64,000 nt of DNA. Origin: Nostoc linckia NIES-25 (GTDB lineage: Bacteria > Cyanobacteriota > Cyanobacteriia > Cyanobacteriales > Nostocaceae). The position numbers and the translations under genes were made by a program. This document shows positions 55,252 through 63,492 of the stretch, piece after piece. Within the stretch, counting starts at the first letter, position 1. Each line of letters begins with the position of its first letter. Under the pieces are notes generated by a model that saw nothing but the letters and a program-made list of their open reading frames with translations, had not been told where the DNA came from and did not search any database. The stretch is taken from assembly GCF_002368035.1 (NCBI RefSeq), contig NZ_AP018222.1:3078534-3142533 (forward strand). The letters run 5' to 3'.

Positions 55252-56336
55252 AAACAAACAGCAGCCAAAATCGCAGCGATGATATAAAACACTCCGACTA
55301 CTTGCAATTCTGACCAGCCTGTTAGCTCTAAATGATGGTGTAAAGGTGCCATTTTGAAAAGACGCTTGCCTTTGCCATCAGGGCCTTTAGTGGCTTTGTA
55401 GTAACTTACTTGTGCCATCACAGAGAGAGTTTCTACGAAGAAGATACCACTGAGAATAAACAGGGCTACTAAGCTATTTGTTAACAACGCTACAGCCGCT
55501 AAAGCTCCTCCCAGTGCAAGGGAACCGGTATCTCCCATGAAAACGCGGGCTGGGTTGCGGTTATGGGCTAAGAAACCTAAGCAACCGCCACTTAAAGCAG
55601 CACAGAAAACCATCAAACCCGGTGCTGTCGGTGCGATTAGGGCGGCTAAAGCTAAAAGAGCGATCGCTACTGTTCCACCTGCTAAGCCATCAATACCATC
55701 AGTTAAATTAGTAGCATTACTTTCTGCAACTAGCACAAAACCTGCCAGAGGCCAAAATAGAAATCCTAAGGGTAATGTAAAGCTAACCCAAGGCAAAGCT
55801 ATATTTGTAATATTAGAAGGTTGATTAAACATCAGCCATAGACAAAACACCACCGCAAAACTGACCTGTAAAGCCAGTTTCATCCGCGGGGATATACCTT
55901 TATTTGACTTACGGCGGAGAATTTGCCAATCGTCGAGCCAGCCAATCAACCCGTAGCTGATTGTCAATGCCGAAACTGCAAGCACCTCTGTCGCAAAATT
56001 AGACAATACACAGGCAAGTATCACAGCTACAGGGACAAAAAATATACCGCCCATTGTGGGAGTCCCTGCCTTTTTGAGATGAGCTTGGGGCCCATCTTCG
56101 CGGATTATTTGTCCGGTTTTGAGTGCTTGTAATACAGGTATTACCAAATACCCGGCGATAGCTGAAGCCAGCGCAGACAACAATAGTGGCAAGGTTAGTG
56201 ACATAGCTTGCCAGGGTAACCTATTTGCCATCCAATCCAAGAAAAATGCGGTTGTGCCTAACCCTACGGCTAATAAAGAGGCTAGAGCGATTCCAGAAAT
56301 GTTTAATCCTTGCTCAGGAGATAATTTAGCGTCCAC
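55233..56336 (-). CDS. mraY: phospho-N-acetylmuramoyl-pentapeptide transferase
   Basis: 367-residue polytopic membrane enzyme that makes lipid I for peptidoglycan. Family motifs: GTPTMGGIFF, the catalytic NATNLTDGIDGLAGG region, FMGDTGSLALGG, and the C-terminal MAPLHHHLELTGWSE. About ten membrane helices. GTG start at 56336. Its 3' end is duplicated 0.9 kb downstream, on the far side of a toxin-antitoxin-like pair. Confidence 0.96.
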   Translation of the reverse strand: MDAKLSPEQGLNISGIALASLLAVGLGTTAFFLDWMANRLPWQAMSLTLPLLLSALASAIAGYLVIPVLQALKTGQIIREDGPQAHLKKAGTPTMGGIFFVPVAVILACVLSNFATEVLAVSALTISYGLIGWLDDWQILRRKSNKGISPRMKLALQVSFAVVFCLWLMFNQPSNITNIALPWVSFTLPLGFLFWPLAGFVLVAESNATNLTDGIDGLAGGTVAIALLALAALIAPTAPGLMVFCAALSGGCLGFLAHNRNPARVFMGDTGSLALGGALAAVALLTNSLVALFILSGIFFVETLSVMAQVSYYKATKGPDGKGKRLFKMAPLHHHLELTGWSELQVVGVFYIIAAILAAVCLAIAPF

Positions 56337-56415
56337 AGAAGTTTCCCTTCACTCCACACTTACAAAAGTAAATACCAGAAACGAGGCATTTTACCAAGTT
56401 CCTAAAGACAAATTC

Positions 56416-56655
56416 TTAATCTTCAGCGATTCCGATATCGTCGTCATCATCAAGGTCGTAATCGCCAATTCCATCTTCTACGCCCATTAGGGAGTCTATT
56501 TCTTCTTCGTCATCTTGAAAATCCCGTTCGTAAACGTCACGCGCTATGAGACGACCGTTACTTTGTAACCAATCTAGGAGGGAAGATTCTTGCTTTAGGG
56601 GGATGACATCAGCTCGTTGATTACGAGGTTCCTCACGTAATGGAGAGTTCAACAT
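56416..56655 (-). CDS. DUF3134 family protein
   Basis: 79 residues, very acidic C-terminus (DYDLDDDDDIG). The N-terminal part REEPRNQRADVIPLKQESSLLDWLQSNGRLIARD matches the DUF3134 family of cyanobacteria. Function unknown. It is 79 bp upstream of mraY in the same direction and may share its transcript. Confidence 0.82.
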   Translation of the reverse strand: MLNSPLREEPRNQRADVIPLKQESSLLDWLQSNGRLIARDVYERDFQDDEEEIDSLMGVEDGIGDYDLDDDDDIGIAED

Positions 56656-56896
56656 ATCGACGAAGACAACGAAAGGTTTACCTAACTTGACATTTAGAGT
56701 CTATCACTTGACACGGATTAATTTAGTTATCCTTTCAACCCTTGAGTTGATAAATCCGCATTGAGATAGAAATTTTTATTTAATACGCTTATGACTTACG
56801 GAAAGTCGTTATTAGTAATTTTTTTGGCTTTAGACATAGGTTATGAATAACTTGTTTATGCTGATGAAAAGAGAGTAATTTTTGAGGTCACAGACT

Positions 56897-57481
56897 ATGC
56901 TCGGAAAAACGGCTCTTATTGATGCCATCGCTGGTACAAATCGCGGTCTGTTGGCGACCCAAACACAGAAACAGGCTATCTTAGCAGCGATCGCTAACTT
57001 AGAAGACTTTAATCCTACACCACGTCCGGTGGAAGCTAAGGAATTGCTAGATGGCAATTGGCGATTACTATACACCACTAGCAAGGCTCTTTTAAACTTA
57101 GATGGTCTACCTTTGTGCAAACTAGGTCAAATCTATCAGTGTATCCGGGTAGAAACTACCAGCGTTTACAACATAGCAGAGATTTACGGCTTACCTTATT
57201 TAGAAGGATTAATCAGTGTTGCTGCCAAATTTAAGCCAGTTTCACATCGACGCGTCGAAGTAAAATTTGAGCGGTCTATTATCGGCTTACAACGTTTAAT
57301 AGAATACAATTCTCCGGTAACTTTTATCCAACAAATTGAAGCAGGTAGAAAATTTCCGGCGATTGATTTTCCTATAAACAACGATCGACAGCAAGGTTGG
57401 TTAGATATTACTTATATAGATAACGATTTGCGAATCGGTAGAGGTAACGAGGGAAGTGTGTTCGTATTGAGTAAAACATAA
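56897..57481 (+). CDS. PAP/fibrillin family protein
   Basis: 194 residues with the plastid lipid-associated protein motif GNWRLLYTTSKALLNLDGLP near residue 57 and a C-terminal lipocalin-like DNDLRIGRGNEGSVFVL. Related plastid fibrillins bind lipids in thylakoid plastoglobules and help in photoprotection. The frame starts at a TTG at 56882; the ATG at 56897 is preferred. Confidence 0.88.
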   Translation: MLGKTALIDAIAGTNRGLLATQTQKQAILAAIANLEDFNPTPRPVEAKELLDGNWRLLYTTSKALLNLDGLPLCKLGQIYQCIRVETTSVYNIAEIYGLPYLEGLISVAAKFKPVSHRRVEVKFERSIIGLQRLIEYNSPVTFIQQIEAGRKFPAIDFPINNDRQQGWLDITYIDNDLRIGRGNEGSVFVLSKT

Positions 57482-57824
57482 GCTTATGCAAAAATACTGT
57501 TCGCGAACGAAGGTACGTTATAACAAGAACTTTGTCAAGGAGGGTTAAACACTATTTTTAAGTGGTGACTGGGGATCGGGGACTGGTGAGTGGGGATCGG
57601 GGACTGGGGCAGGGGAGAAGATCCTCCCCTCTGCTCCCTGCTCCCTTGCTCCCCATCCTCTTCCCATGCCCCATGCCCCATGCCCTATTTGCCCAATTTC
57701 CCATACTCTACAACCTAATTCAGACAAATAACTTAACAAAGGCTCTTGCTGCGACCTTCAGGTTGTAGAGTGAAATCAATTAGCCCTCTAAATTGGCAAT
57801 TGATAACTAAAAGGGAAAGTAATC
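57482..57824. repeat. intergenic region with G-rich then C-rich tandem repeats
   Basis: From 57563 to about 57600 there are GGGGACTGG/GGGGATCGG copies, and from 57625 to 57685 CTGCTCCC and CCATGCCC copies. The strands are complementary in content, so the stretch can fold. It precedes psaE. No gene seen. Confidence 0.7.
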
Positions 57825-58037
57825 ATGGTTCAACGTGGCTCTAAAGTACGTATTCTCCGCCCTGAATCCTACTGGTTTCAAGATGTAGGAACCGTGGCTT
57901 CTATCGATCAAAGCGGCATCAAATACCCAGTAATTGTCCGTTTTGAAAAGGTCAACTACTCTGGTATTAATACCAACAACTTTGCTCAAGACGAACTATT
58001 AGAAGTTGAAGCACCAAAGGCTAAGGCGAAAAAATAA
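57825..58037 (+). CDS. psaE: photosystem I subunit IV
   Basis: 70-residue PsaE beginning MVQRGSKVRILRPESYW, an SH3-like peripheral subunit on the cytosolic side of PSI that helps ferredoxin docking and cyclic electron flow. The conserved YPVIVRFEKVNYSG is present; the C-terminal tail is lysine-rich. A AAAGGGAAAG ribosome-binding site precedes the ATG. Confidence 0.97.
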   Translation: MVQRGSKVRILRPESYWFQDVGTVASIDQSGIKYPVIVRFEKVNYSGINTNNFAQDELLEVEAPKAKAKK

Positions 58038-58040
58038 GCA

Positions 58041-58061
58041 GCAAACCCACAAGGGGATTGC
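58041..58061 (+). terminator. short hairpin after psaE
   Basis: GCAA-A-CCC paired with GGG-A-TTGC (58041-58061), 4 bp after the psaE stop. There is no T-run, so it may stabilise the mRNA end rather than terminate. Confidence 0.35.
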
Positions 58062-58292
58062 TTAATGGGATGATGAAGGGAAGTCTAAAGTATGAAATCT
58101 GAAAATATGAAACTTTCAGTTCTTTCATCCTTGCTCTTAGCCTACCCTAATCTATAAGAAGCCGCCCTGCGGGTATTTACGGTTTCTGTTTAGAGTAGTA
58201 TGGTAAAGCCACCTACGGGTGTTTACATACTGTCTCATCTTTGTTTGCTTAGTCCCCGAATACACTAAAATTTGCTTGCTTAATCAGCTTTA

Positions 58293-59144
58293 ATGCCTGA
58301 ATTGCCTGAAGTCGAAACAGTCCGAAGGGGTCTAAATCAATTGACCCTCAATCAAAAAATTGCGGGTGGAGATGTGTTGCTCGATCGCACCATCGCCTAC
58401 CCGTTTTCTGTCGGTGAGTTTATTGATGGAATTAAAAACAATGCGCTCGTTATTTGGCATCGTCGCGGCAAATATCTGCTAGCTGAACTCACCTCCTCAT
58501 CTCCCTCCTCAATCGGTTGGCTGGGGGTTCATCTGCGAATGACTGGTCAACTCCTGTGGGTGGATCGAGATGAACCGTTACACAAACACACGCGAGTCAG
58601 ATTATTCTTTGGCGATCGGCAAGAATTACGGTTTGTCGATCAACGCACTTTTGGGCAAATGTGGTGGGTTCCGCCTGGCATTCCTGTAGAAAGTGTCATA
58701 ACGGGTTTGGCAAAATTGGCAGCCGACCCATTTTCAGATGAATTTACTGTTGAATATCTAGCAAGTAAACTCCAAAAGCGTCGCCGTCCCATTAAAACTG
58801 CATTGTTGGATCAGTCGGTGGTGGCTGGGTTAGGTAATATTTACGCTGATGAAGCACTATTTAACAGCGGAATTTTACCTGAAACGTTGTGTACTGATTT
58901 AAAGCTAAAGCAAATCAAGAATTTACGAACAGCGATAATTCAGGTCTTAGAAACGAGTATTGAGGCTGGTGGTACTACTTTTAGTAATTTTCTCAATGTT
59001 AAGGGTGTTAATGGCAACTACGGAGGCGTAGCTTGGGTTTATAACCGCGCCGGAGAACCTTGTCGAGTTTGTGATACCCCTATTATGCGGACTAGACTTG
59101 CTGGGCGATCGAGTCACTTTTGCCCTGAGTGTCAAAGGGGGTAG
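58293..59144 (+). CDS. mutM: formamidopyrimidine-DNA glycosylase
   Basis: 283 residues. Removes 8-oxoguanine and formamidopyrimidines and nicks the DNA. The catalytic N-terminal proline is in MPELPEVETVRRGL, Lys in KYLLAEL and HLRMTGQL follow, and the zinc finger CRVCDTPIMRTR...CPEC closes the protein. A low-complexity TSSSPSS stretch sits in a loop. ATG at 58293. Confidence 0.96.
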   Translation: MPELPEVETVRRGLNQLTLNQKIAGGDVLLDRTIAYPFSVGEFIDGIKNNALVIWHRRGKYLLAELTSSSPSSIGWLGVHLRMTGQLLWVDRDEPLHKHTRVRLFFGDRQELRFVDQRTFGQMWWVPPGIPVESVITGLAKLAADPFSDEFTVEYLASKLQKRRRPIKTALLDQSVVAGLGNIYADEALFNSGILPETLCTDLKLKQIKNLRTAIIQVLETSIEAGGTTFSNFLNVKGVNGNYGGVAWVYNRAGEPCRVCDTPIMRTRLAGRSSHFCPECQRG

Positions 59145-59147
59145 AAA

Positions 59148-59236
59148 GTTGGGAGTTGGGAGTTAGGAGTTGGGAGTTAGGAGTTGGGAGTTAGGAGTTG
59201 GGAGTTAGAAGTTGGGAGTTGGGGGTTGGGAGTTTT
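59148..59236. repeat. tandem repeat GTTGGGAGTTAGGA type
   Basis: About six copies of a 14-bp unit made of GTTGGGA and GTTAGGA heptamers directly after mutM. Confidence 0.85.
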
Positions 59237-59265
59237 TAGACCGGAATTGTGACTTGTGAGTTCTA

Positions 59266-59388
59266 AGGGACTTCCAAATAAAAAAATATACAACTTTCTT
59301 GTGGGGTGGACATCTTGTCCGCCCTTGTCCACGGGCGGGCGAGACGCCCACCCCACAAGAGTGGATAATTTATTTCTTGGTAATCCCT
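59266..59388. mobile_element. MITE-like palindromic element, copy 2
   Basis: 123 bp with ends AGGGACTTCCAAATAAAAAA / TTATTTCTTGGTAATCCCT and inner stem CTTGTGGGGTGG...CCACCCCACAAG around GGGCGG hairpins. Same family as 53937-54061. It ends 51 bp before the ndhO start codon. Confidence 0.78.
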
Positions 59389-59439
59389 AAGTCTTTTAGA
59401 ATGCAGATAAAACAAGTTACAAATTTGAGAGGGGAACTC

Positions 59440-59655
59440 ATGGCAGTCAAAAAAGGCGATATGGTTCGCGCTGTCCGGGAAAAACTGGAAAACAGTGTGG
59501 AAGCAAAAGCTAGCGATACTCGCTTTCCTTCCTATTTATTCGACTCTAAGGGCGAAATTGTAGAACTTAAAGGTGATTATGCACTTGTTAAGTTTGGAAA
59601 AGTGCCAACGCCAAATATTTGGTTACGTGTAGATCAACTCGAACAGTTTAAATAA
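59440..59655 (+). CDS. ndhO: NAD(P)H-quinone oxidoreductase subunit O
   Basis: 71 residues, a small cyanobacterial and plant NDH-1 subunit of the photosynthetic complex I hydrophilic arm: MAVKKGDMVRAVREKLE, RFPSYLFDSKGEIVELKGDYA and a NIWLRVDQLEQF end. The frame reaches upstream to 59299 through the MITE, but the ATG at 59440 has an AGAGGGG ribosome-binding site and matches the family. Confidence 0.94.
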   Translation: MAVKKGDMVRAVREKLENSVEAKASDTRFPSYLFDSKGEIVELKGDYALVKFGKVPTPNIWLRVDQLEQFK

Positions 59656-59926
59656 GAATTCAGAATTCAGGAGTTAGAATTCACCATTGATTCTGTCTCC
59701 TGGATTTTGAATTTTTATTGAAAAAAATTGCATTTTAATAAAATAGAATTCACGAGTCAGGAGCTAGAATTATCCAATTGAATTCTGTGTAACTGATGCA
59801 TGAATAAACGGGTTGAAGTTACCTACCCAATTTTTAAATTTGGTAGTCTAGAATTAGTGGTGTGTGCTACTCCGAACTAATTGATTCTGAATTGTGTATT
59901 CTGAATTTTGTATTCTTCTTTGATTT

Positions 59927-60901
59927 ATGTATTTTTCTTCTAACTCCCCAATTCTGTGTAATTTACCCCGTGTCACCATTGTTGGTGCGGGTAGGGTTGG
60001 CAGTACTTTAGCCCAACGCATTGCGGAGAAAAACTTAGCAGATGTAGTTTTGCTAGATATCATTGCAGGAATGCCCCAAGGTCTAGCACTCGATTTAGTT
60101 GAGGCTAGGGGAATTGAATTACACAATCGTCAGATTATTGGCACAAATAATTATGCTGATACATCTGGTTCGCAAATTGTGGTGATTACCGCAGGAATTC
60201 CCCGAAAAACAGGTATGAGTCGGGATGATTTGCTGAAAACTAATGCCAAGATTGTAGTCGAAGCGGCCAAGAATGCGATCGCCTATTCTCCCAATGCCAT
60301 TTTTATTGTCGTTACTAATCCTTTGGATGTGATGACTTATTTAGCTTGGCAAGCAACTGGTTTACCACGCAGCCGAATTATGGGTATGGCTGGTGTGTTG
60401 GATTCTGCGCGTTTTGAAACTTTCATTGCCCTGGAATTAGGGGTTTTACCTGCTGATGTCAAAGCAATGGTGTTGGGTAGCCACGGCGATTTAATGGTGC
60501 CTTTGTCTCGTTATGCTACTGTTAACGGCATTCCCATCACGGAATTGTTGGATGCACCTACAATTGCACGTTTAGTGGAAAGAACTCGCAATGGCGGTGC
60601 TGAAATTGTGGAATTAATGCAGACGGGTGGCGCTTTTTTTGCTCCTGCATCGGCTACTAGTGTAATGGTGGAATCGATTTTATTAAATCAATCGAGATTG
60701 TTACCAGCAGCGGCTTATCTTCAAGGTGAATACGGCTTAGAAGATGTTGTGATTGGCGTTCCCTGTCGGTTGGGATGCGGTGGAATTGAAAGCGTGTTGG
60801 AATTAAATCTCACTGATGAAGAAAGAGAAGCTTTGCATACTTCTGCTCAATCTGTACGGAAAAATATTGAGCGATCGCAGGAAATTTTGGCTAATAATTA
60901 G
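59927..60901 (+). CDS. mdh: malate dehydrogenase
   Basis: 324 residues, LDH-like MDH type. NAD-binding VTIVGAGRVGSTLAQRIAE, substrate loop AGIPRKTGMSRDDLL (both arginines), VTNPLDVMTYLAW, and the catalytic histidine in VLGSHGDLMVP. Converts malate and oxaloacetate. The start ATG at 59927 adds a short N-terminal extension before LPRVTIVG; no clearly better start is visible. Confidence 0.93.
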   Translation: MYFSSNSPILCNLPRVTIVGAGRVGSTLAQRIAEKNLADVVLLDIIAGMPQGLALDLVEARGIELHNRQIIGTNNYADTSGSQIVVITAGIPRKTGMSRDDLLKTNAKIVVEAAKNAIAYSPNAIFIVVTNPLDVMTYLAWQATGLPRSRIMGMAGVLDSARFETFIALELGVLPADVKAMVLGSHGDLMVPLSRYATVNGIPITELLDAPTIARLVERTRNGGAEIVELMQTGGAFFAPASATSVMVESILLNQSRLLPAAAYLQGEYGLEDVVIGVPCRLGCGGIESVLELNLTDEEREALHTSAQSVRKNIERSQEILANN

Positions 60902-61010
60902 GGAAATTCAAGAAATAAAAATAATTGGTTGAAGTTGACTGAATGATGACTGATGACTGTTGAGTGCGAACAGTAGGATACAGCGTTTTTCAGGTAAATG
61001 AAGTACACGG
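60902..61010. other. spacer after mdh
   Basis: 109 bp with a TGATGACTGATGACTG repeat; the inverted-repeat element follows. Confidence 0.4.
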
Positions 61011-61418
61011 GTAGGGGCTTTACAGCTGTGCATCGGTGTCAACTTAAGTGAAAGCCTTGTCAAGAGATGATGCATGAATTCACTCACTCACCATGAAGAT
61101 CCTCGTTACCCCACCCCGGTTTTGTCTAAAGCCAAAACCGCCCCTCCCCTTGGTACTACCGTGTATACACAAGTCTTCTAGAGTTGCGCCGCAGACTTTT
61201 GATCCCCCCAACCCCCCTTAAAAAGGGGGGCAAAAACCTCTCAAAGTCCTCCTTTTTAAGGAGGATTTAGGAGGATCTACGAGGATTTTGGTTTTTTAAA
61301 CAGATGTGTATACACCGTAGCCCCTTGGTAAGGGGAGGGGTTGGGGGTGGGGTAAAACGCTTGTGTGATAAGCGTTTGAACTTAAGTTGACACCGATGCA
61401 TAGCTGTAAAGCCCCTAC
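61011..61418. mobile_element. nested palindromic element with 39-bp terminal inverted repeats
   Basis: The 39 bases at 61011-61049 are the reverse complement of 61380-61418 with one mismatch. Inside is a second inverted pair (TTACCCCACCCC...CCCCTCCCCTTGGTA and GTGTATACAC at 61110-61172, against 61306-61355). At its centre are GATCCCCCCAACCCCCCTTA and AGGAGGATTTAGGAGGATC with CCTTTTTAAGG hairpins (61201-61278). No transposase frame. Confidence 0.8.
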
Positions 61419-61537
61419 TACGAGCTGTACCTCACCAACTTGCAATCTGCTGTATTTTTTATTTGGAACTCCTGTTAAGTGATGAAACTGCCCACGCATA
61501 AAACGTGTGGGCAGTTTCATAAAATATTAGTTTTCTG

Positions 61538-61867
61538 TTAACGGCGGTAATCCTGGTCTGCGGGGTCGCCGTAGGGATCTTCGCTGGCTGGACGGACATC
61601 GCCGTAAGATGCGATATCTGCGGGGTCGCCGTAGGGATCTTCGCTGGCTGGACGGACATCGCCGTAAGATGCGATATCTGCGGGGTCGCCGTAGGGGTCT
61701 TCGCTAGCTGGGCGGACGTTGCCGTAAGATGCTGGATCTGCGGGGTCGCCGTAGGGATCTTCGCTAGCTGGACGGACATTGCGATCGCGGTATTCATCTA
61801 TTTCAGCTTGGTCGCGGTTTGACCCCAAGAGGAAATCTTTCGCCTTTCGCAAAAAGTCATCTACCAT
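61538..61867 (-). CDS. small repeat protein with 20-residue tandem repeats
   Basis: 109 residues: a helical head MVDDFLRKAKDFLLGSNRDQ and then about four 20-residue repeats containing VRPASEDPYGDPADIASYGD. Acidic, probably unstructured and soluble; no signal peptide. The repeats are copied at the DNA level as 60-bp units, two of them identical. Similar short proteins occur in other Nostocales, but no family or role is known to me. It follows a lipoprotein gene by 75 bp. Confidence 0.75.
   Translation of the reverse strand: MVDDFLRKAKDFLLGSNRDQAEIDEYRDRNVRPASEDPYGDPADPASYGNVRPASEDPYGDPADIASYGDVRPASEDPYGDPADIASYGDVRPASEDPYGDPADQDYRR
61561..61780. repeat. 60-bp tandem repeat, 3.7 copies
   Basis: Copies at 61561-61620 and 61621-61680 are identical; 61681-61740 differs at about nine positions and 61741-61780 is partial. 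All lie within the coding region of the small repeat protein. Confidence 0.95.
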
Positions 61868-61942
61868 GATTTATCTCCTGATTTAAGTTCGTGTTTCCGA
61901 CATGAGCGATCGGCGTTATCCTCTCGGAACACCTTTGCCGAT

Positions 61943-62431
61943 CTAAAGTGCCGGGGCTGCTGATGAAGTTAAGTTACTTAGGTCGCGACCTGTGGAACGC
62001 CCGTTATAACCTTGGAAATCCTGGTACTGTCGCGCTTCAGATTCCGGTACTCGAATTCCTTCTGATGGTGGAGTTACCCAGTGAGCGCGATGTTCGGCAT
62101 CACGGTAGTATACACGCCCATTCTTGGAAAGATAGTACTTACCTTGCGCTCCTTCTTGGGGAGCATTTTTATGCTGGTTGTAGAGGTAGTAAAGTGCTGC
62201 TGCACCGGCTAAAATCGCCACTTTTTGACCGCCAGATAAGCCCTTTTTAACTTCGGGTTGGGTGCTGCGATCGCTCACTGTTCTACCAACGCTATCATCA
62301 ACTGGTGGTGGTACATTAGCAGTTCGGGAACCGCCTCCGCAGCTACTCAGCAATGGCACTGTTAGCAATGCCGAAAGCAAAACAGCCAGCAAACGTGAAA
62401 CTACTTTACGTTCTTTATATATTGTAATCAT
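61943..62431 (-). CDS. predicted lipoprotein of unknown function
   Basis: 162 residues. Signal peptide with lipobox LLSSC (hydrophobic SRLLAVLLSALLTVPLLSSC); the mature part has a glycine/proline-rich start, a second hydrophobic helix GQKVAILAGAAALYYLYNQ, then GKYYLSKNGRVYYRDAEHRAHWVTPPSEG. Expected to be attached to a membrane. No enzyme motif. Probably cotranscribed with the small repeat protein gene 75 bp downstream. Confidence 0.8.
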   Translation of the reverse strand: MITIYKERKVVSRLLAVLLSALLTVPLLSSCGGGSRTANVPPPVDDSVGRTVSDRSTQPEVKKGLSGGQKVAILAGAAALYYLYNQHKNAPQEGAQGKYYLSKNGRVYYRDAEHRAHWVTPPSEGIRVPESEARQYQDFQGYNGRSTGRDLSNLTSSAAPAL

Positions 62432-62770
62432 CGGATCTCATCATCACCTACGTTTACTAAAAGCCTTGCTGTTGTAGCAACAGAGTTAGAGTTCCTGTTA
62501 GTTTACCTGGAATTACAAAAACATTTACCGCTGATTTACAACAGCACAACTACAGCATTTCATTAACATAATGAGCAAATTTATGGAATATTACATCTTG
62601 CCTTTGAGGGAAACTCACTTCATCCCAACGAAATATTTTGTTGATTTTTGATTTCTTCCCTATAAATAAAAGGCAAAAATATTCAGCAATTTCTCGGTTA
62701 TTTTTAGGTGGCTTAATAACTTAGAAAGATACAGGTATCACGATGATATTTGTCAAATAATACACTAAAT
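62432..62770. other. intergenic region before the edge cassette
   Basis: 339 bp between divergent genes; AT-rich, no repeat or hairpin noted. It should hold promoters for the lipoprotein and for the winged-helix gene. Confidence 0.4.
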
Positions 62771-63427
62771 ATGACATCACAAAACACAGCCCAAACTAGA
62801 ACTCGTGTGCTTTTAGCTTTGTGGGATTTGGGGGGAATTCAGCAGCAAGTGAGTAAAGGTTTACTCACAAAACGAATTGTATCTAAAACTAAAAAGGTAG
62901 CAGATTATCAAGGCATATTCGAGGAATTACAGAATCAAGGAGCGATCGCAATTTCCAAAAAGGGATATTCTCTGATATCTCCCAAGGGATTAGAGGTATT
63001 GGGTGATGGTTTGAGGAGTGATGATTTTAAATTTGAAGGGACGATTGTCGGAACTTGGGCTGCGAATGCGTTGGTTAAGTGGATTAGCCAGATTAATGTT
63101 GCCGTAAGTAGTACAAATGTAGCAGTTAATGGGAAGAGTGGGGCGATCGCTTCTTACGACGAGTTTAAGTCAGTGGCGTTACAAGTCTACGACAAGTTGA
63201 ACCAAAACTACAACTTAGACGATCTAGTCCCAATTTATCGCATTAGGAGAGAAATAGGCGATCGGGTTAGTCGTGAAGATTTCAATGAATGGTTGTTAAA
63301 AATGCAGGAAAAAGACATTTTGCAACTTCAAGGTGGAAGCTTGCCAGATAACGATCCAGCTAAACTTGAAGACTCAGTAACTACTGAGGTAAGTGGACTG
63401 CGTTGCTATGCAAAACGTTTAAGCTAG
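62771..63427 (+). CDS. hypothetical protein with probable winged-helix domains, upstream of a P-loop ATPase
   Basis: 218 residues, ATG at 62771 (the frame begins at a TTG at 62750). The N-terminal third looks like a winged helix (RTRVLLALWDLGGI, then YQGIFEELQNQGAIAISKKGYSLISPKG). The C-terminal third has a second such pattern (DLVPIYRIRREIGDRVSREDFNEWLLKMQEKDILQLQGG). No catalytic motif. It lies 65 bp upstream of an ATPase gene in the same direction, so they probably act together. I do not recognise the family. Confidence 0.7.
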   Translation: MTSQNTAQTRTRVLLALWDLGGIQQQVSKGLLTKRIVSKTKKVADYQGIFEELQNQGAIAISKKGYSLISPKGLEVLGDGLRSDDFKFEGTIVGTWAANALVKWISQINVAVSSTNVAVNGKSGAIASYDEFKSVALQVYDKLNQNYNLDDLVPIYRIRREIGDRVSREDFNEWLLKMQEKDILQLQGGSLPDNDPAKLEDSVTTEVSGLRCYAKRLS

Positions 63428-63492
63428 TCTACAAATTTTTGTAATTTTTGTTCAGTCTCTACTAGCCCTCACAGACAAATACTTCAAAATTT

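Noticed and set aside
61459..61797. 112-codon frame on the minus strand over the 60-bp repeats
   Set aside because: It is a shadow frame of the 61538-61867 gene; the latter has the ATG and a sensible non-repetitive head.
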